The notes under the pieces were generated by a model. It was not told where the DNA came from and made no database searches. It saw only the letters and a program-made list of their open reading frames with translations. A stretch of DNA of 64,000 bases, from the NCBI RefSeq assembly GCF_001577265.1, contig NZ_CP014517.1:2826501-2890500 (forward strand), in the 5' to 3' direction. The position numbers and the translations under genes were made by a program. This document shows, in pieces, positions 45,840 to 54,040 of the stretch (positions are counted from its first letter, which is position 1; every line of letters starts with the position of its first letter). Source of the DNA: Variovorax sp. PAMC 28711 (GTDB lineage: Bacteria; Pseudomonadota; Gammaproteobacteria; Burkholderiales; Burkholderiaceae_C).

Positions 45840-46609
45840 GCCTTCTTCACCTTCTCGGCGCGGCCTTCGAGGAAATCGCGCAGGCGCGTCTTGGCTTCGG
45901 GCGCGCTTTGCGCGATGCCGGCGATCAGCGCTTCGGTGAAGTAGCCCTGGTCGGCCGGCTGCTCGGCAATGCGGGGCAGCGCGTGCATCAGCGCGTAGTT
46001 GGTGAGCGGCGCGTTCTGCGCGACGCGTTTGGCGAGCTCGAAGGCCTTGTCGAACGCCGTGCCTTCGGGCACGAGGTACTGCGCGAAGCCGGCGCGCTCG
46101 CCGTCTTCGGCGTTGTAGACGCGGCCGGTCAGCATCATGTCGGTCATGCGCGCGACGCCGATCAGCTTGGGGATGCGCACCGAGCCGCCGCCGCCGACGA
46201 AGATGCCGCGCGAGCCTTCGGGCAGGGCATAAAAAGTCGAGGCATCGGCCACGCGGATGTGGCAAGCGCTCGCGAGTTCGAGGCCGCCGCCGACCACTGC
46301 GCCGTGCAGTGCCGCGATCACCGGTACCGGGCCGTACTGCACACAGTTGAGCGCGGCGTGCCACATGCGCGAATGCTGCATGCCCTGGCCTGCGTCGCGC
46401 TCCTTCAGTTCGCTCAGGTCGAGGCCGGCGCAGAAGTGCGGACCCTCGCCGTCGATGACCGCTGCGCGCACGCTGGCGGGCAGCGTTTCGAAGGTGTTTC
46501 GCAAGGCCAGGATGAGGCCGTCCGACAGCGCGTTGCGCTTGGCGCCGCGCGTCAGGCGGATCACGGCGACATCGTCGTGAACTTCGAGCTGGAGATCAGG
46601 GTGGGTCAT
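45836..46609 (-). CDS. Crotonase-family enoyl-CoA hydratase
   Basis: The 257-residue crotonase has oxyanion-hole segments FCAGLDLSEL (about 60-69) and GAVVGGGLELASAC (about 104-117). The acid/base Glu lies in FYALPEGSRGIF (about 126-137). It may hydrate aryl-enoyl-CoA to the 3-hydroxy thioester. In one-step vanillin-forming Ech enzymes the same family also performs retro-aldol cleavage. Presence of an SDR and an amidohydrolase beside it argues for hydration only. First gene of the long minus-strand operon; a promoter with 17-base spacing lies just upstream. Confidence 0.88.
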   Translation of the reverse strand: MTHPDLQLEVHDDVAVIRLTRGAKRNALSDGLILALRNTFETLPASVRAAVIDGEGPHFCAGLDLSELKERDAGQGMQHSRMWHAALNCVQYGPVPVIAALHGAVVGGGLELASACHIRVADASTFYALPEGSRGIFVGGGGSVRIPKLIGVARMTDMMLTGRVYNAEDGERAGFAQYLVPEGTAFDKAFELAKRVAQNAPLTNYALMHALPRIAEQPADQGYFTEALIAGIAQSAPEAKTRLRDFLEGRAEKVKKA

Positions 46610-46631
46610 GATTGCATTCGGGGTTGGCTTC

Positions 46632-46661
46632 GATTATGGTTATGCGAAATAATCAATTCAA
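46632..46661 (-). promoter_or_regulatory. Promoter of the hydroxycinnamate-type operon with overlapping palindrome
   Basis: On the minus strand, -35 TTGAAT (46661-46656), 17-base spacer, -10 CATAAT (46638-46633). The inverted repeat GATTAT (46632-46637) / ATAATC (46649-46654) covers the -10 and most of the spacer, a position suited to a repressor such as the MarR protein encoded at the far end of the operon. The same gap must also drive the divergent amidohydrolase. Confidence 0.65.
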
Positions 46662-46711
46662 GCCTCAAAGTCGCCCCCGGCATCAGGACTTACCCTCACT
46701 GGAGACACCGC

Positions 46712-47587
46712 ATGGACCACGCCAATCTCATCGCGATCGACACCCACACGCACGCCGAAATCAGCTGTTGGAACCCGTTCGATAACTACGGCGAGGAGTA
46801 CGACCGCGCCGCCGACAAATACTTCAAGTCGGGCAAGCGGCCGACCATCCAGGAAAGCATCGACTACTACCGCGAACGCAAGATCGGGCTGGTGATGTTC
46901 ATGGTCGACGCGGAGTCGAACATGGGTCGGCGCCGCATCCCGAACGAAGAGATCGCGGAGCACGCGCGGGCCAACAGCGACATGATGATCGCGTTCGCCA
47001 GCATCGATCCGCACAAGGGAAAAATGGGTGCGCGCGAGGCGCGCCGGCTCATCACCGAGTACGGCGTGAAGGGCTTCAAGTTCCATCCGACGGTGCAGGG
47101 CTTTCACCCCTACGACAAGATGGCATGGCCGATCTACGAGGTCATCAACGAATACGGTTTGCCGGCGGTGTTCCATACCGGACACAGCGGCATTGGTTCG
47201 GGCATGCGCTGCGGTGGCGGCTTGCGCCTGGAGTACAGCAACCCGATGCACCTGGACGATGTCGCGATCGATTTTCCCGACATGCAGATCGTCATGGCGC
47301 ACCCCAGCTTCCCGTGGCAGGACGAAGCGCTGAGCGTCGCGATGCACAAGCCGAACGTGTGGATCGACCTGTCGGGCTGGAGCCCGAAGTACTTCCCGAA
47401 GCAGCTCGTGCAGTACGCCAACACCTTGCTCAAGGATCGCGTGCTGTTCGCGAGCGACTACCCGTTGATCACGCCGGACAAGTGGCTCAAGGATTTCCAG
47501 GATGCGGGGTTCAAGCCGGAAGTCGTGCCGGGGATCCTGAAGGGGAACGCGGTGCGGCTGCTGAAGCTGGACGCGCCAGCGTCCTGA
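46712..47587 (+). CDS. Amidohydrolase family protein (candidate 4-hydroxyphenyl-beta-ketoacyl-CoA hydrolase)
   Basis: The 291-residue metal-dependent hydrolase of the amidohydrolase-2/ACMSD group has HxH in DTHTHAE (about 10-16), GFKFHPTVQGFHPYD, His in VFHTGHSGIGSG, MAHPSFPWQ and the metal Asp in LFASDYPLI. A GGAG precedes the ATG by 7 bases. Divergent from the crotonase-CoA ligase-SDR genes. In Rhodococcus an amidohydrolase (CouO) cleaves aryl-beta-ketoacyl-CoA to a hydroxybenzoate and acetyl-CoA. The matching gene set makes this the best guess, though related proteins are decarboxylases. Confidence 0.82.
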   Translation: MDHANLIAIDTHTHAEISCWNPFDNYGEEYDRAADKYFKSGKRPTIQESIDYYRERKIGLVMFMVDAESNMGRRRIPNEEIAEHARANSDMMIAFASIDPHKGKMGAREARRLITEYGVKGFKFHPTVQGFHPYDKMAWPIYEVINEYGLPAVFHTGHSGIGSGMRCGGGLRLEYSNPMHLDDVAIDFPDMQIVMAHPSFPWQDEALSVAMHKPNVWIDLSGWSPKYFPKQLVQYANTLLKDRVLFASDYPLITPDKWLKDFQDAGFKPEVVPGILKGNAVRLLKLDAPAS

Positions 47588-47591
47588 CGGG

Positions 47592-49436
47592 CTACGAAAC
47601 GTTCTCCTCTTCGATCTTTCCCCAGTCCACGCCCGAGCGCTTCTGCCGCTCTTCGCGCTCGCGGGCCATCTGGTCTTCGAACTGCGCGCGGCCTTCCTTG
47701 GCGACGGCGATCACCTTGGCGCGGTCCTTGTAGTGCGGGTAGGTCGCGTCCATGAGCTTGATGTTCCGGTGCCGGAAACGCATGGTGACTTCGCGTGCCT
47801 CGTGGGCCGGCCAGCCGAGACCCTCGAGCGCCGCGCGCGCGCTGCGTAGCGAGGACTCGAACAGTTCGCGCTCGATGTGTTCCACGCCGCGGTCGCGCAG
47901 CTGGAAAAGGTGACCGAGGTTCCGTGCCCGCGCCACGATGCGTGCCTGTGGAAAATGCTCTTTCAGCAGATCGACGATCGCCAGCGACTGCTCGACGTCG
48001 TCCACCGCGACCACCACCACCTTGGCCGTCGCTGCGCCGGCCGTTCGCAACAGGTCGAGCCGCGTCGCGTCGCCGTAGAACACCCGAAAGCCGAACTGGC
48101 GCAGGCCTTCGACCGTGTCGGCGTCGTGGTCGAGCACCGTCACCTTCAACCCCTGCGCAAAGAGCGCGCGGCCGACAATCTGGCCGTAGCGCCCGAAGCC
48201 GCAGATCAGCACTTTGGGTTCCTGCTGCTCCGAAATTTCTTCCATTTGCGGCCCCTTCAGCTTGCTGTACCGCGGGAGCACCCACTTGTCGAGCGCCACC
48301 AACAGCAGCGGCGATACCAGCATCGACAGCGCCACCGCGCCGATCAGCAATGACGTGATCTCGGGCGGCAGCACGTCGGGCCCGGCGGCCTGGAACACCA
48401 CGAACGCGAACTCACCGCCCTGCGCAAGCAGCAGGGTGAACACGGGTCGCTCCTGGTACGGAATGCCCATCGCCTTGGCGAGCGTGTAGATCACGACCAG
48501 CTTGATGACCATGAAGCCGACCAGCAGCATCAGCATCAGCATCGGCTGGGCGATCAACACGCCAAAGTTGATCGACATGCCGACCGCGATGAAGAAGAGA
48601 CCGAGCAGCAGGCCCTTGAAGGGCTCGATGTCGGTCTCGAGTTCGCGGCGGTATTCGCTTTCCGCCAGCAGCACGCCGGCCAGAAAGGCGCCGAGCGCCA
48701 TCGAGAGGCCGACGAACTGCATCAGCGCCGCGATCGCGACCACGAGCAGCAAGGCGGCCGCAGTGAAGATTTCAGGCGTGTTGCTGCGCGCGATCCAGCG
48801 CAGGATCGGCCGCAACGCGAGGCGGCCGCCGAGGATGATGCCGCCGATCACGCCGATGATCTTGAGCGCCTCGAAGGCGCGCGACCAGCCCGTGACGGAT
48901 GGGTCGGCCGCGCTGGCGCCCGCCAGCAGCGGAAGCAGTGCGAGGATCGGGATGGCAGCCACGTCCTGGAACAGCAGGATCGAAAAGCCCGCCTGGCCGC
49001 TGGAGGTCTTGAGCAGGTTGCGTTCGCCCAGCACCTGGAGCGATATCGCGGTGGACGAGAGCGCCAGGCCGAGCGAGGCGACGAGGGCGACGCGCCAGCT
49101 GGAACCGGCCATCCAGCCCACGGCGAACAACACGACGGCGCAGCTCAGCACCTGGGCCGTGCCCCAGCCGAAGATAGGGCGCCGCAGGTTCCAGAGACGC
49201 TTGGGTTCGAGTTCGAGGCCGACCAGGAAGAGCATCAGCACGACACCGAATTCCGCGAAGTGCAGCACGTCCTGCACGCTCGACACGAGCCCGAGGCCCC
49301 AGGGGCCGATGGCGATGCCGGCCACGAGGTAGCCGATGATCGAGCCGAGGCCCATCGCCTTCGACAGCGGCACCACGAGCACGGCGGCCCCCAGGTAGAT
49401 CAGGCTGCTGGTGAGCCAGGCAGGCGCGTGTTCCAT
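47592..49436 (-). CDS. kefC: Glutathione-regulated-type K+/H+ antiporter KefB/KefC
   Basis: CPA2-family antiporter of 614 residues. It has about 12-13 membrane helices (residues 10-380) with the exchanger motif SSTAISLQVLGERNLL and the LFQDVAAIPIL helix. A cytosolic RCK/TrkA-N domain follows from about 407 (VLICGFGRYGQIVGRAL), then a charged C-terminal tail. It releases K+ and acidifies the cell to protect against electrophiles. Co-translated (ATGA) with a flavodoxin-fold oxidoreductase, the KefF/KefG-type partner, which supports the glutathione-gated assignment over a generic CPA2 transporter. Confidence 0.9.
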   Translation of the reverse strand: MEHAPAWLTSSLIYLGAAVLVVPLSKAMGLGSIIGYLVAGIAIGPWGLGLVSSVQDVLHFAEFGVVLMLFLVGLELEPKRLWNLRRPIFGWGTAQVLSCAVVLFAVGWMAGSSWRVALVASLGLALSSTAISLQVLGERNLLKTSSGQAGFSILLFQDVAAIPILALLPLLAGASAADPSVTGWSRAFEALKIIGVIGGIILGGRLALRPILRWIARSNTPEIFTAAALLLVVAIAALMQFVGLSMALGAFLAGVLLAESEYRRELETDIEPFKGLLLGLFFIAVGMSINFGVLIAQPMLMLMLLVGFMVIKLVVIYTLAKAMGIPYQERPVFTLLLAQGGEFAFVVFQAAGPDVLPPEITSLLIGAVALSMLVSPLLLVALDKWVLPRYSKLKGPQMEEISEQQEPKVLICGFGRYGQIVGRALFAQGLKVTVLDHDADTVEGLRQFGFRVFYGDATRLDLLRTAGAATAKVVVVAVDDVEQSLAIVDLLKEHFPQARIVARARNLGHLFQLRDRGVEHIERELFESSLRSARAALEGLGWPAHEAREVTMRFRHRNIKLMDATYPHYKDRAKVIAVAKEGRAQFEDQMAREREERQKRSGVDWGKIEEENVS

Positions 49437-50140
49437 CAGGCGACTGCTTTCGTTTCGGTGGTGGAAGTCGCGCGCAGCGAGGTGTCGGCGAAAACGTGGC
49501 GTTCGCTTTCCGAGTCGTCCGCCGGTCGGTCGGTTTCAGGCACGACGCAGGTCGGGCAGTCGCCCATCTCGTCGATTTCCGGCCAGTTCGGATAGCTGCC
49601 GAGGCGGTCGGCAAAGGTCTTGACGTGGGCCGTGATCTCGCTGTCGGCGGCGCTGCGCGCGCCGTGAAAGACCAGCGGCGGCAGGAAGCGCATACCGCAC
49701 AGCGCCGCCGTCTGCTCGTAGGGCGGCAGGAAGGCATCGAAGAAATAGCGGTTGTAGCTTTGCGGGTGGTAGCTCTCTTCCGGGCCACCGGTGGTCGCGA
49801 CCAGCCACATGTCCTTGCCCTGCAGCGCGGTCCCGCCGGTGCCGTAGGCCCAGCCGTAGCTCAACACCTCGTCGAGCCAGAGCTTTTGCAGGGGCGGCAT
49901 CGAATACCACTGGATCGGGTGCAGCAGCACCACGAGGTCGGCGCGCGCCAGCTTTTCCTGCTCTGCCTCGATGTCGATCACATAGTCTGGGTAGCTCGCG
50001 TAGAGGTCGTTGATTTCGACCTGCGGCACGCCGTGCGCAGCGCGCACCAGCAGGCGGTTGACACGCGAATCCCGCCAGTGCGGATGGGCGGCGATGAGGT
50101 AGATGCGTCCCTGGGCGCCTGCGGCTGTTGTGGTACTCAT
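49436..50140 (-). CDS. KefF/KefG-type NAD(P)H-dependent oxidoreductase
   Basis: Flavodoxin-fold quinone-reductase-like protein of 234 residues and probable ancillary subunit of the antiporter. Typical segments are IYLIAAHPHWRDSRVNRLLV, VVLLHPIQWYSMPPLQKLWLDEVL and LVATTGGPEESYHP. A C-terminal extension of about 50 residues beyond the family core contains a CPTC motif (GDCPTCVVPETD), unlike E. coli KefF (~176 residues). The stop overlaps the kefC start. Confidence 0.88.
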   Translation of the reverse strand: MSTTTAAGAQGRIYLIAAHPHWRDSRVNRLLVRAAHGVPQVEINDLYASYPDYVIDIEAEQEKLARADLVVLLHPIQWYSMPPLQKLWLDEVLSYGWAYGTGGTALQGKDMWLVATTGGPEESYHPQSYNRYFFDAFLPPYEQTAALCGMRFLPPLVFHGARSAADSEITAHVKTFADRLGSYPNWPEIDEMGDCPTCVVPETDRPADDSESERHVFADTSLRATSTTETKAVA

Positions 50141-50246
50141 GCCGTGAACATAACGCAGTTCATTGCGCGCTTCATGGCACCGCCGCGGTGCTTGTCATGG
50201 CGGCCCACTACGATGCGCACTTGCCCAATGGATGGAGGAGACTGTC

Positions 50247-50867
50247 ATGCCGGTGGTTCTGGTTGCCAACCCCAAAGGTGGCGTCGGGAAATCGACGCTC
50301 GCCACGAACGTCGCGGGTTATCTCGCGAGCCGCGGCCATGCCGTGATGCTCGGAGACGTCGACCGCCAGCAGTCGTCCCGCCTCTGGCTCAGCCTGCGGC
50401 CGATGGCAGCGCGCCGCATCACCAGCTGGGAGGCGACCGGCGACGGCACCGTGGCGCGGCCGCCGCGCGGCACCACGCATGCGGTGCTCGACACGCCGGC
50501 CGGCCTGCACGGCTGGCGTTTCAAGGATGTCGTGGCGCTGGCCGACAAGGTGCTGGTGCCCCTGCAACCCAGCATCTTCGACATCTACGCGACGCGGGAC
50601 TTCCTCGACAAGCTGCTCGAACAGCGCGGCATGACGCGCGAAAAGGTCGCGCTGGTCGGCATGCGCGTGAACGCGCGCACGCTGGCGTCCGACCGGTTGC
50701 ACGAGTTCGTCGCCACGCTCGGCGTGCCGGTGCTGGGCGATCTGCGCGACACGCAGAACTATGTTCAGCTCGCTGCGCGCGGGCTCACGTTGTTCGACGT
50801 GGCGCCGGCCCGGGTCGAACGTGACCTGTCGCAATGGGAACCCCTTTGCGAGTGGCTCGAGGGGTAG
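50247..50867 (+). CDS. Orphan ParA/MinD-family ATPase
   Basis: The 206-residue P-loop ATPase with deviant Walker A NPKGGVGKSTLA is at about 8-19; Walker A' is GDVDRQQSS. It has a GGAGGA ribosome-binding site 7 bases before the ATG. No ParB, parS-like repeats or flagellar/chemosensory cluster sits beside it, so it is unlikely to be the chromosomal ParA. Such orphans position protein assemblies or carboxysome-, pilus- or chemoreceptor-type cargo. It is followed 10 bases later by a MaoC gene, probably in the same transcript. Confidence 0.85.
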   Translation: MPVVLVANPKGGVGKSTLATNVAGYLASRGHAVMLGDVDRQQSSRLWLSLRPMAARRITSWEATGDGTVARPPRGTTHAVLDTPAGLHGWRFKDVVALADKVLVPLQPSIFDIYATRDFLDKLLEQRGMTREKVALVGMRVNARTLASDRLHEFVATLGVPVLGDLRDTQNYVQLAARGLTLFDVAPARVERDLSQWEPLCEWLEG

Positions 50868-50877
50868 AGTCTCGCGC

Positions 50878-51336
50878 ATGAAAAAAACATTCCAGACCCT
50901 CGGAGACTTGGCCGCTTGTGTCGGGCAGGACGTCGCGACCAGCGACTGGATCACCGTCACGCAGGCGCAGGTGAACCAGTTCGCCGAAGCCACGGGCGAT
51001 CACCAGTGGATTCACGTCGACGTGGAGCGCGCCACGGCGGGGCCGTTCGGCGCTCCCATCGCGCACGGCTTTCTCACGCTGTCGTTGCTCCCGAAAATTT
51101 TTGAAGGCGCCGTGGAAGTGGTCGAGTCGCGCATGGGCGTGAACTACGGGCTCAATCGTGTGCGCTTCATGTCGCCGGTGCCGGTCGGTTCACGTCTGCG
51201 CGGCCACATCAAATTGCTGAGTAGCGAGCCCGTCGCGAACGACGGCGTTCAGATGGTCTGGGAGACCACCATCGAACTCGAAGGAGCGCCCAAGCCGGCA
51301 TGCATCGCCGAATCGGTGGTACGACGCTATCCCTGA
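50878..51336 (+). CDS. MaoC-family (R)-specific enoyl-CoA hydratase/dehydratase
   Basis: Single hot-dog protein of 152 residues. The catalytic Asp/His pair lies in FAEATGDHQWIHVDVERA (about residues 33-50), and the hydratase helix in PIAHGFLTLSLLPKIFE (about 60-76). Likely hydrates trans-2-enoyl-CoA to (R)-3-hydroxyacyl-CoA, for polyhydroxyalkanoate or fatty-acid metabolism. Downstream of the ParA-like gene by 10 bases and followed by a strong terminator. Confidence 0.9.
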   Translation: MKKTFQTLGDLAACVGQDVATSDWITVTQAQVNQFAEATGDHQWIHVDVERATAGPFGAPIAHGFLTLSLLPKIFEGAVEVVESRMGVNYGLNRVRFMSPVPVGSRLRGHIKLLSSEPVANDGVQMVWETTIELEGAPKPACIAESVVRRYP

Positions 51337-51354
51337 GCGACAACGATCGCGCGC

Positions 51355-51387
51355 AAAAAAGCCGCCTGTTGGTTCAGGCGGCTTTTT
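51355..51387. terminator. Bidirectional rho-independent terminator
   Basis: AAAAAAGCCGCCTG - TTGGTT - CAGGCGGCTTTTT lies between convergent maoC and the small secreted-protein gene. It has an 8-bp GC stem with A/T tracts on both sides. Confidence 0.9.
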
Positions 51388-51409
51388 GCTTTTGAGAGGC
51401 GCCACGTGC

Positions 51410-51697
51410 TTACATGCGGCGGTCTGTCACTTCCCCATAGGTGGCGGCGCCCATTGCGGTGATGGCCACGGCGCTGGCACGAACCGTTGCCCGGTCATTG
51501 GCGTTGGTGACAGCCTTCACTCCGGTACCGCCATTGGTGATCGGAACTGCGTTGCGAGCGTCGGCCTGAACCGTGGCGCGCGACTGGGTCGATTGAAACG
51601 GTTGCGGCGGCAGCGGGTTCTGTTCGCCCTGGAACGCGTGTGCGCCCATGGTGGCGAAGCCCGAAAAGGCGGCAATGGCAATCAGCTTGGTGTTCAT
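51410..51697 (-). CDS. Small secreted protein of unknown function
   Basis: The 95-residue protein has a Sec signal peptide (MNTKLIAIAAFSGFATMGAHA) and a mature part of about 74 residues. The mature part is rich in Gln, Ala, Thr and Asn (FQGEQNPLPPQPFQSTQSRATVQADARNAV, read in two stretches) with an internal near-repeat (RATVQADARNAV / RATVRASAVAIT). It is probably periplasmic. I do not recognise a family; it has the look of short DUF4148-like proteins of Burkholderiales. Divergent from a LysR gene, so it may be its target. GGAAGG precedes the ATG. Confidence 0.75.
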   Translation of the reverse strand: MNTKLIAIAAFSGFATMGAHAFQGEQNPLPPQPFQSTQSRATVQADARNAVPITNGGTGVKAVTNANDRATVRASAVAITAMGAATYGEVTDRRM

Positions 51698-51823
51698 GAT
51701 GGAAGGTTCCTTGAAGCAGTGATGGGAAAGCGATGACTTCAATTTAGGCCATTGGGATCGAAAGAAAAACCATATAGTCTGAAATTGAACGTTCCAGTAA
51801 TTGCAACAATCGCGAGAAAAAGA

Positions 51824-52783
51824 ATGGATAGATTGCTATCGATGCGCGTATTCCAGCGTGTCATCGACGACGGTGGCTTCGCCGCCGCCGCCCGCTCACT
51901 CGAGTTGTCGCCCGCTGCGGTGACGCGCCTGATCGGCGACCTCGAAAGCCACCTCGGCGCGCGCCTGGTCCAGCGCACGACCCGCAAGATCAGCCTCACC
52001 GACGCCGGCCAGCGTTATCTCGAAAGCGTGCGCGGCATCCTGCGTGAAATCGATGATGCCGAGGCCGCTGCGGTGGCCAGCACCCGCGAGCTGCAGGGCA
52101 CGCTGCACATCCTGTCCACGCCCGTGCTCGCCACGCACCTGCTCGCGCCGCGCATCGCGCGCTGGCGTGAAATGCATCCGGGCGTGACGCTGGACATCGT
52201 GGTCGACCCGTTTCCGCAGCACCGCGTCGAGGCCTTCGATGTGAGCTTTCTGTTGCTGGAAGACGGAATCGACCTGAACGTGGTCGCGCGGCCGCTGGCC
52301 CACACCGACCTGATCGTCTGCGCGTCGCCCAGATACGTGAAGCGCGCCGGCACGCCGCTGCGGCCAGAAGACCTGGCGAACCATCAGTACCTCAAATTTC
52401 CCTGGCAGCAGTCGACCGGCCACAGCGCGCGGCGCTTTCGCCTGCAGTCGCGCGACGGCAGCGAGGCGACGGTCGAGATCGACATGCCGGTGGCGGTGCA
52501 GTCGGCCAGCTTCGACGTGCTGTATCGCGCGACGCTGGAAGGCGCGGGCGTCGCTGCGCTGTCGACCGCGTTGGTGGCGCCGCACATCGAGAGCGGCGCG
52601 CTGGTGCATCTGTTGCCCGACTGGATCTTCGGGCGCTTCACCATCTACGCCGCGCTGCCGAGCCGCAAGCTGCTGCCGGCGCGCACCCGGGCGTTTCTGG
52701 ACTTTTTATCGGCGCCGGCGCCGGCGCCTGCGCGGCGCGCGCCCGCCCCGTCGACACCCAATTCGAACCGGACAGGGGGATAG
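51824..52783 (+). CDS. LysR-family transcriptional regulator
   Basis: The 319-residue regulator has a winged HTH at about residues 1-60 (MRVFQRVIDDGGFAAAARSL, LSPAAVTRLIGDLE, LVQRTTRKISLTDAG) of the CrgA/AaeR-like subgroup, and a LysR substrate domain from about 90. The ATG at 51824 is chosen by family start; the frame is open to 51752, but that part is AT-rich intergenic DNA. The C-terminal 25 residues are an Ala/Pro-rich tail coded by GCGCCG-type repeats. Divergent from the small secreted protein. Confidence 0.88.
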   Translation: MDRLLSMRVFQRVIDDGGFAAAARSLELSPAAVTRLIGDLESHLGARLVQRTTRKISLTDAGQRYLESVRGILREIDDAEAAAVASTRELQGTLHILSTPVLATHLLAPRIARWREMHPGVTLDIVVDPFPQHRVEAFDVSFLLLEDGIDLNVVARPLAHTDLIVCASPRYVKRAGTPLRPEDLANHQYLKFPWQQSTGHSARRFRLQSRDGSEATVEIDMPVAVQSASFDVLYRATLEGAGVAALSTALVAPHIESGALVHLLPDWIFGRFTIYAALPSRKLLPARTRAFLDFLSAPAPAPARRAPAPSTPNSNRTGG

Positions 52784-52788
52784 CGAAG

Positions 52789-53250
52789 TCAGGCGAAGTC
52801 GATTTGCCTCCAGGCCTCGAACACCGTCACCGCGACCGCATTCGACAGGTTCAGGCTGCGCTGGCCTTCGCGCATAGGCAGGCGCAGACGCTGCGGACCG
52901 GGAAAGCGATCCCGCAGGGCCGGGTCGAGCCCCCGCGTTTCCGACCCGAACACCAGCCAGTCGCCGGCCGCGAACGCCACTTCGTGCACGGTGCGCGTGC
53001 CACGCGTCGTCATCGCAAAGAGCCGATCGGGCGGCGGCGATTCGGTGGTGAGCAGTGCGCCCCAGCCGGCGTGGCGGCGCACCTCGGCGTACTCGTGATA
53101 GTCGAGCCCGGCGCGCCGCAGCAGGCGGTCGTCCATCGAGAATCCCAGCGGTTCGACCAGGTGCAGCATGCAGCCGGTGTTGGCCGCGAGCCGGATCACA
53201 TTGCCGGTGTTGGGTGGAATTTCGGGTTCGACGAGGACGATATGGAACAT
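52789..53250 (-). CDS. trmL: tRNA (cytidine(34)-2'-O)-methyltransferase TrmL
   Basis: SPOUT-class methyltransferase modifying the wobble base of leucine tRNAs. The 153 residues contain the family start FHIVLVEPEIPPNTGNVIRLAA and the trefoil-knot SAM-binding loops LVFGSETRGLD and LRLPMREGQRSLNLSNAVAV. The length is typical. Convergent with the LysR gene (5 bases apart); comF lies 31 bases upstream on the same strand. Confidence 0.95.
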   Translation of the reverse strand: MFHIVLVEPEIPPNTGNVIRLAANTGCMLHLVEPLGFSMDDRLLRRAGLDYHEYAEVRRHAGWGALLTTESPPPDRLFAMTTRGTRTVHEVAFAAGDWLVFGSETRGLDPALRDRFPGPQRLRLPMREGQRSLNLSNAVAVTVFEAWRQIDFA

Positions 53251-53281
53251 GCGACCGATTGTCGCGGGGCGGGCCGACCGC

Positions 53282-53998
53282 TCAGCCGGGCAACGGCGTG
53301 CGCGCCAGCACGACAGCGGTGATGTGCGTCGCGCCGGCGGCGCGCAGCACCTGCGCCGCCGAAAACAGCGAAGCGCCGCTGGTCATCACGTCGTCCACGA
53401 GCACGATGCGTCGGTCGCGCACCGCCTCGGCGCGCAGGGGTTCCAGCGCGAACGCGCCGCGCAGGTTGCGCAGGCGCTCGGCGCGGGTGAGATCGCTCTG
53501 TGCCGGCGTTTCGCGGGTGCGCAGCAGGAGGCGTGCGTCGGTCTTGCCGGGCGAGAGGCGTCGCGCCAATTCCAGCGCCTGGTTGAAGCCGCGTTCGCGC
53601 AGCCGCTCGCGCGACAGCGGCATCGGCAGCACGAGGTCGCAGCGTTCGAGCGCAGGCTCGACCCAGGGGGCGCTGCGCATCAGGGTGGCGAGCGGGCCGG
53701 CCCAACCCGGTTCGGCACGAAACTTGAACTGCGCGATGCAGTCCGGCCAGGGCCACGCGTAAGCGCAGGCGGCCAGGCAGGCGTCGAGCGGCGGCGCTTG
53801 TCGCACGCACTCGCCGCAGCACAGGACGCCCGGCGGCACGGGCAATGCGCAGGTGCCGCAGCGGTCGGTCGGTGGCGCGAACCGGCTCACGCAGGCATCG
53901 CACACCGGCCGCGAAGGCCACGCGCGGCAGACGACGCACTGGCTGGGCAAGTGCGCGAGCCAGGCGGCGAAAGGCCGGTTGATCCAGAGGCGAAGCAT
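53282..53998 (-). CDS. comF: ComF family phosphoribosyltransferase-like protein
   Basis: The 238-residue ComF/GntX protein has an N-terminal zinc-binding region with paired cysteine motifs (CVVC...CDAC at about 21-36, CGTC...CCGEC at about 47-64). A phosphoribosyltransferase domain follows, with PRPP loop IVLVDDVMTSGAS at about 197-209. Linked to DNA uptake in naturally competent bacteria; the enzymatic activity is unproven. Divergent from the BioC-like methyltransferase. Confidence 0.93.
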   Translation of the reverse strand: MLRLWINRPFAAWLAHLPSQCVVCRAWPSRPVCDACVSRFAPPTDRCGTCALPVPPGVLCCGECVRQAPPLDACLAACAYAWPWPDCIAQFKFRAEPGWAGPLATLMRSAPWVEPALERCDLVLPMPLSRERLRERGFNQALELARRLSPGKTDARLLLRTRETPAQSDLTRAERLRNLRGAFALEPLRAEAVRDRRIVLVDDVMTSGASLFSAAQVLRAAGATHITAVVLARTPLPG

Positions 53999-54040
53999 CG
54001 CTCAATATACTGGCCGCCCCATGCCGACCGACCGCCGACC

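Noticed and set aside
50247..50867. ParA-like gene as the chromosomal partition gene or a plasmid origin marker
   Set aside because: No ParB, parS or replication gene adjacent; all neighbours are ordinary chromosomal genes.
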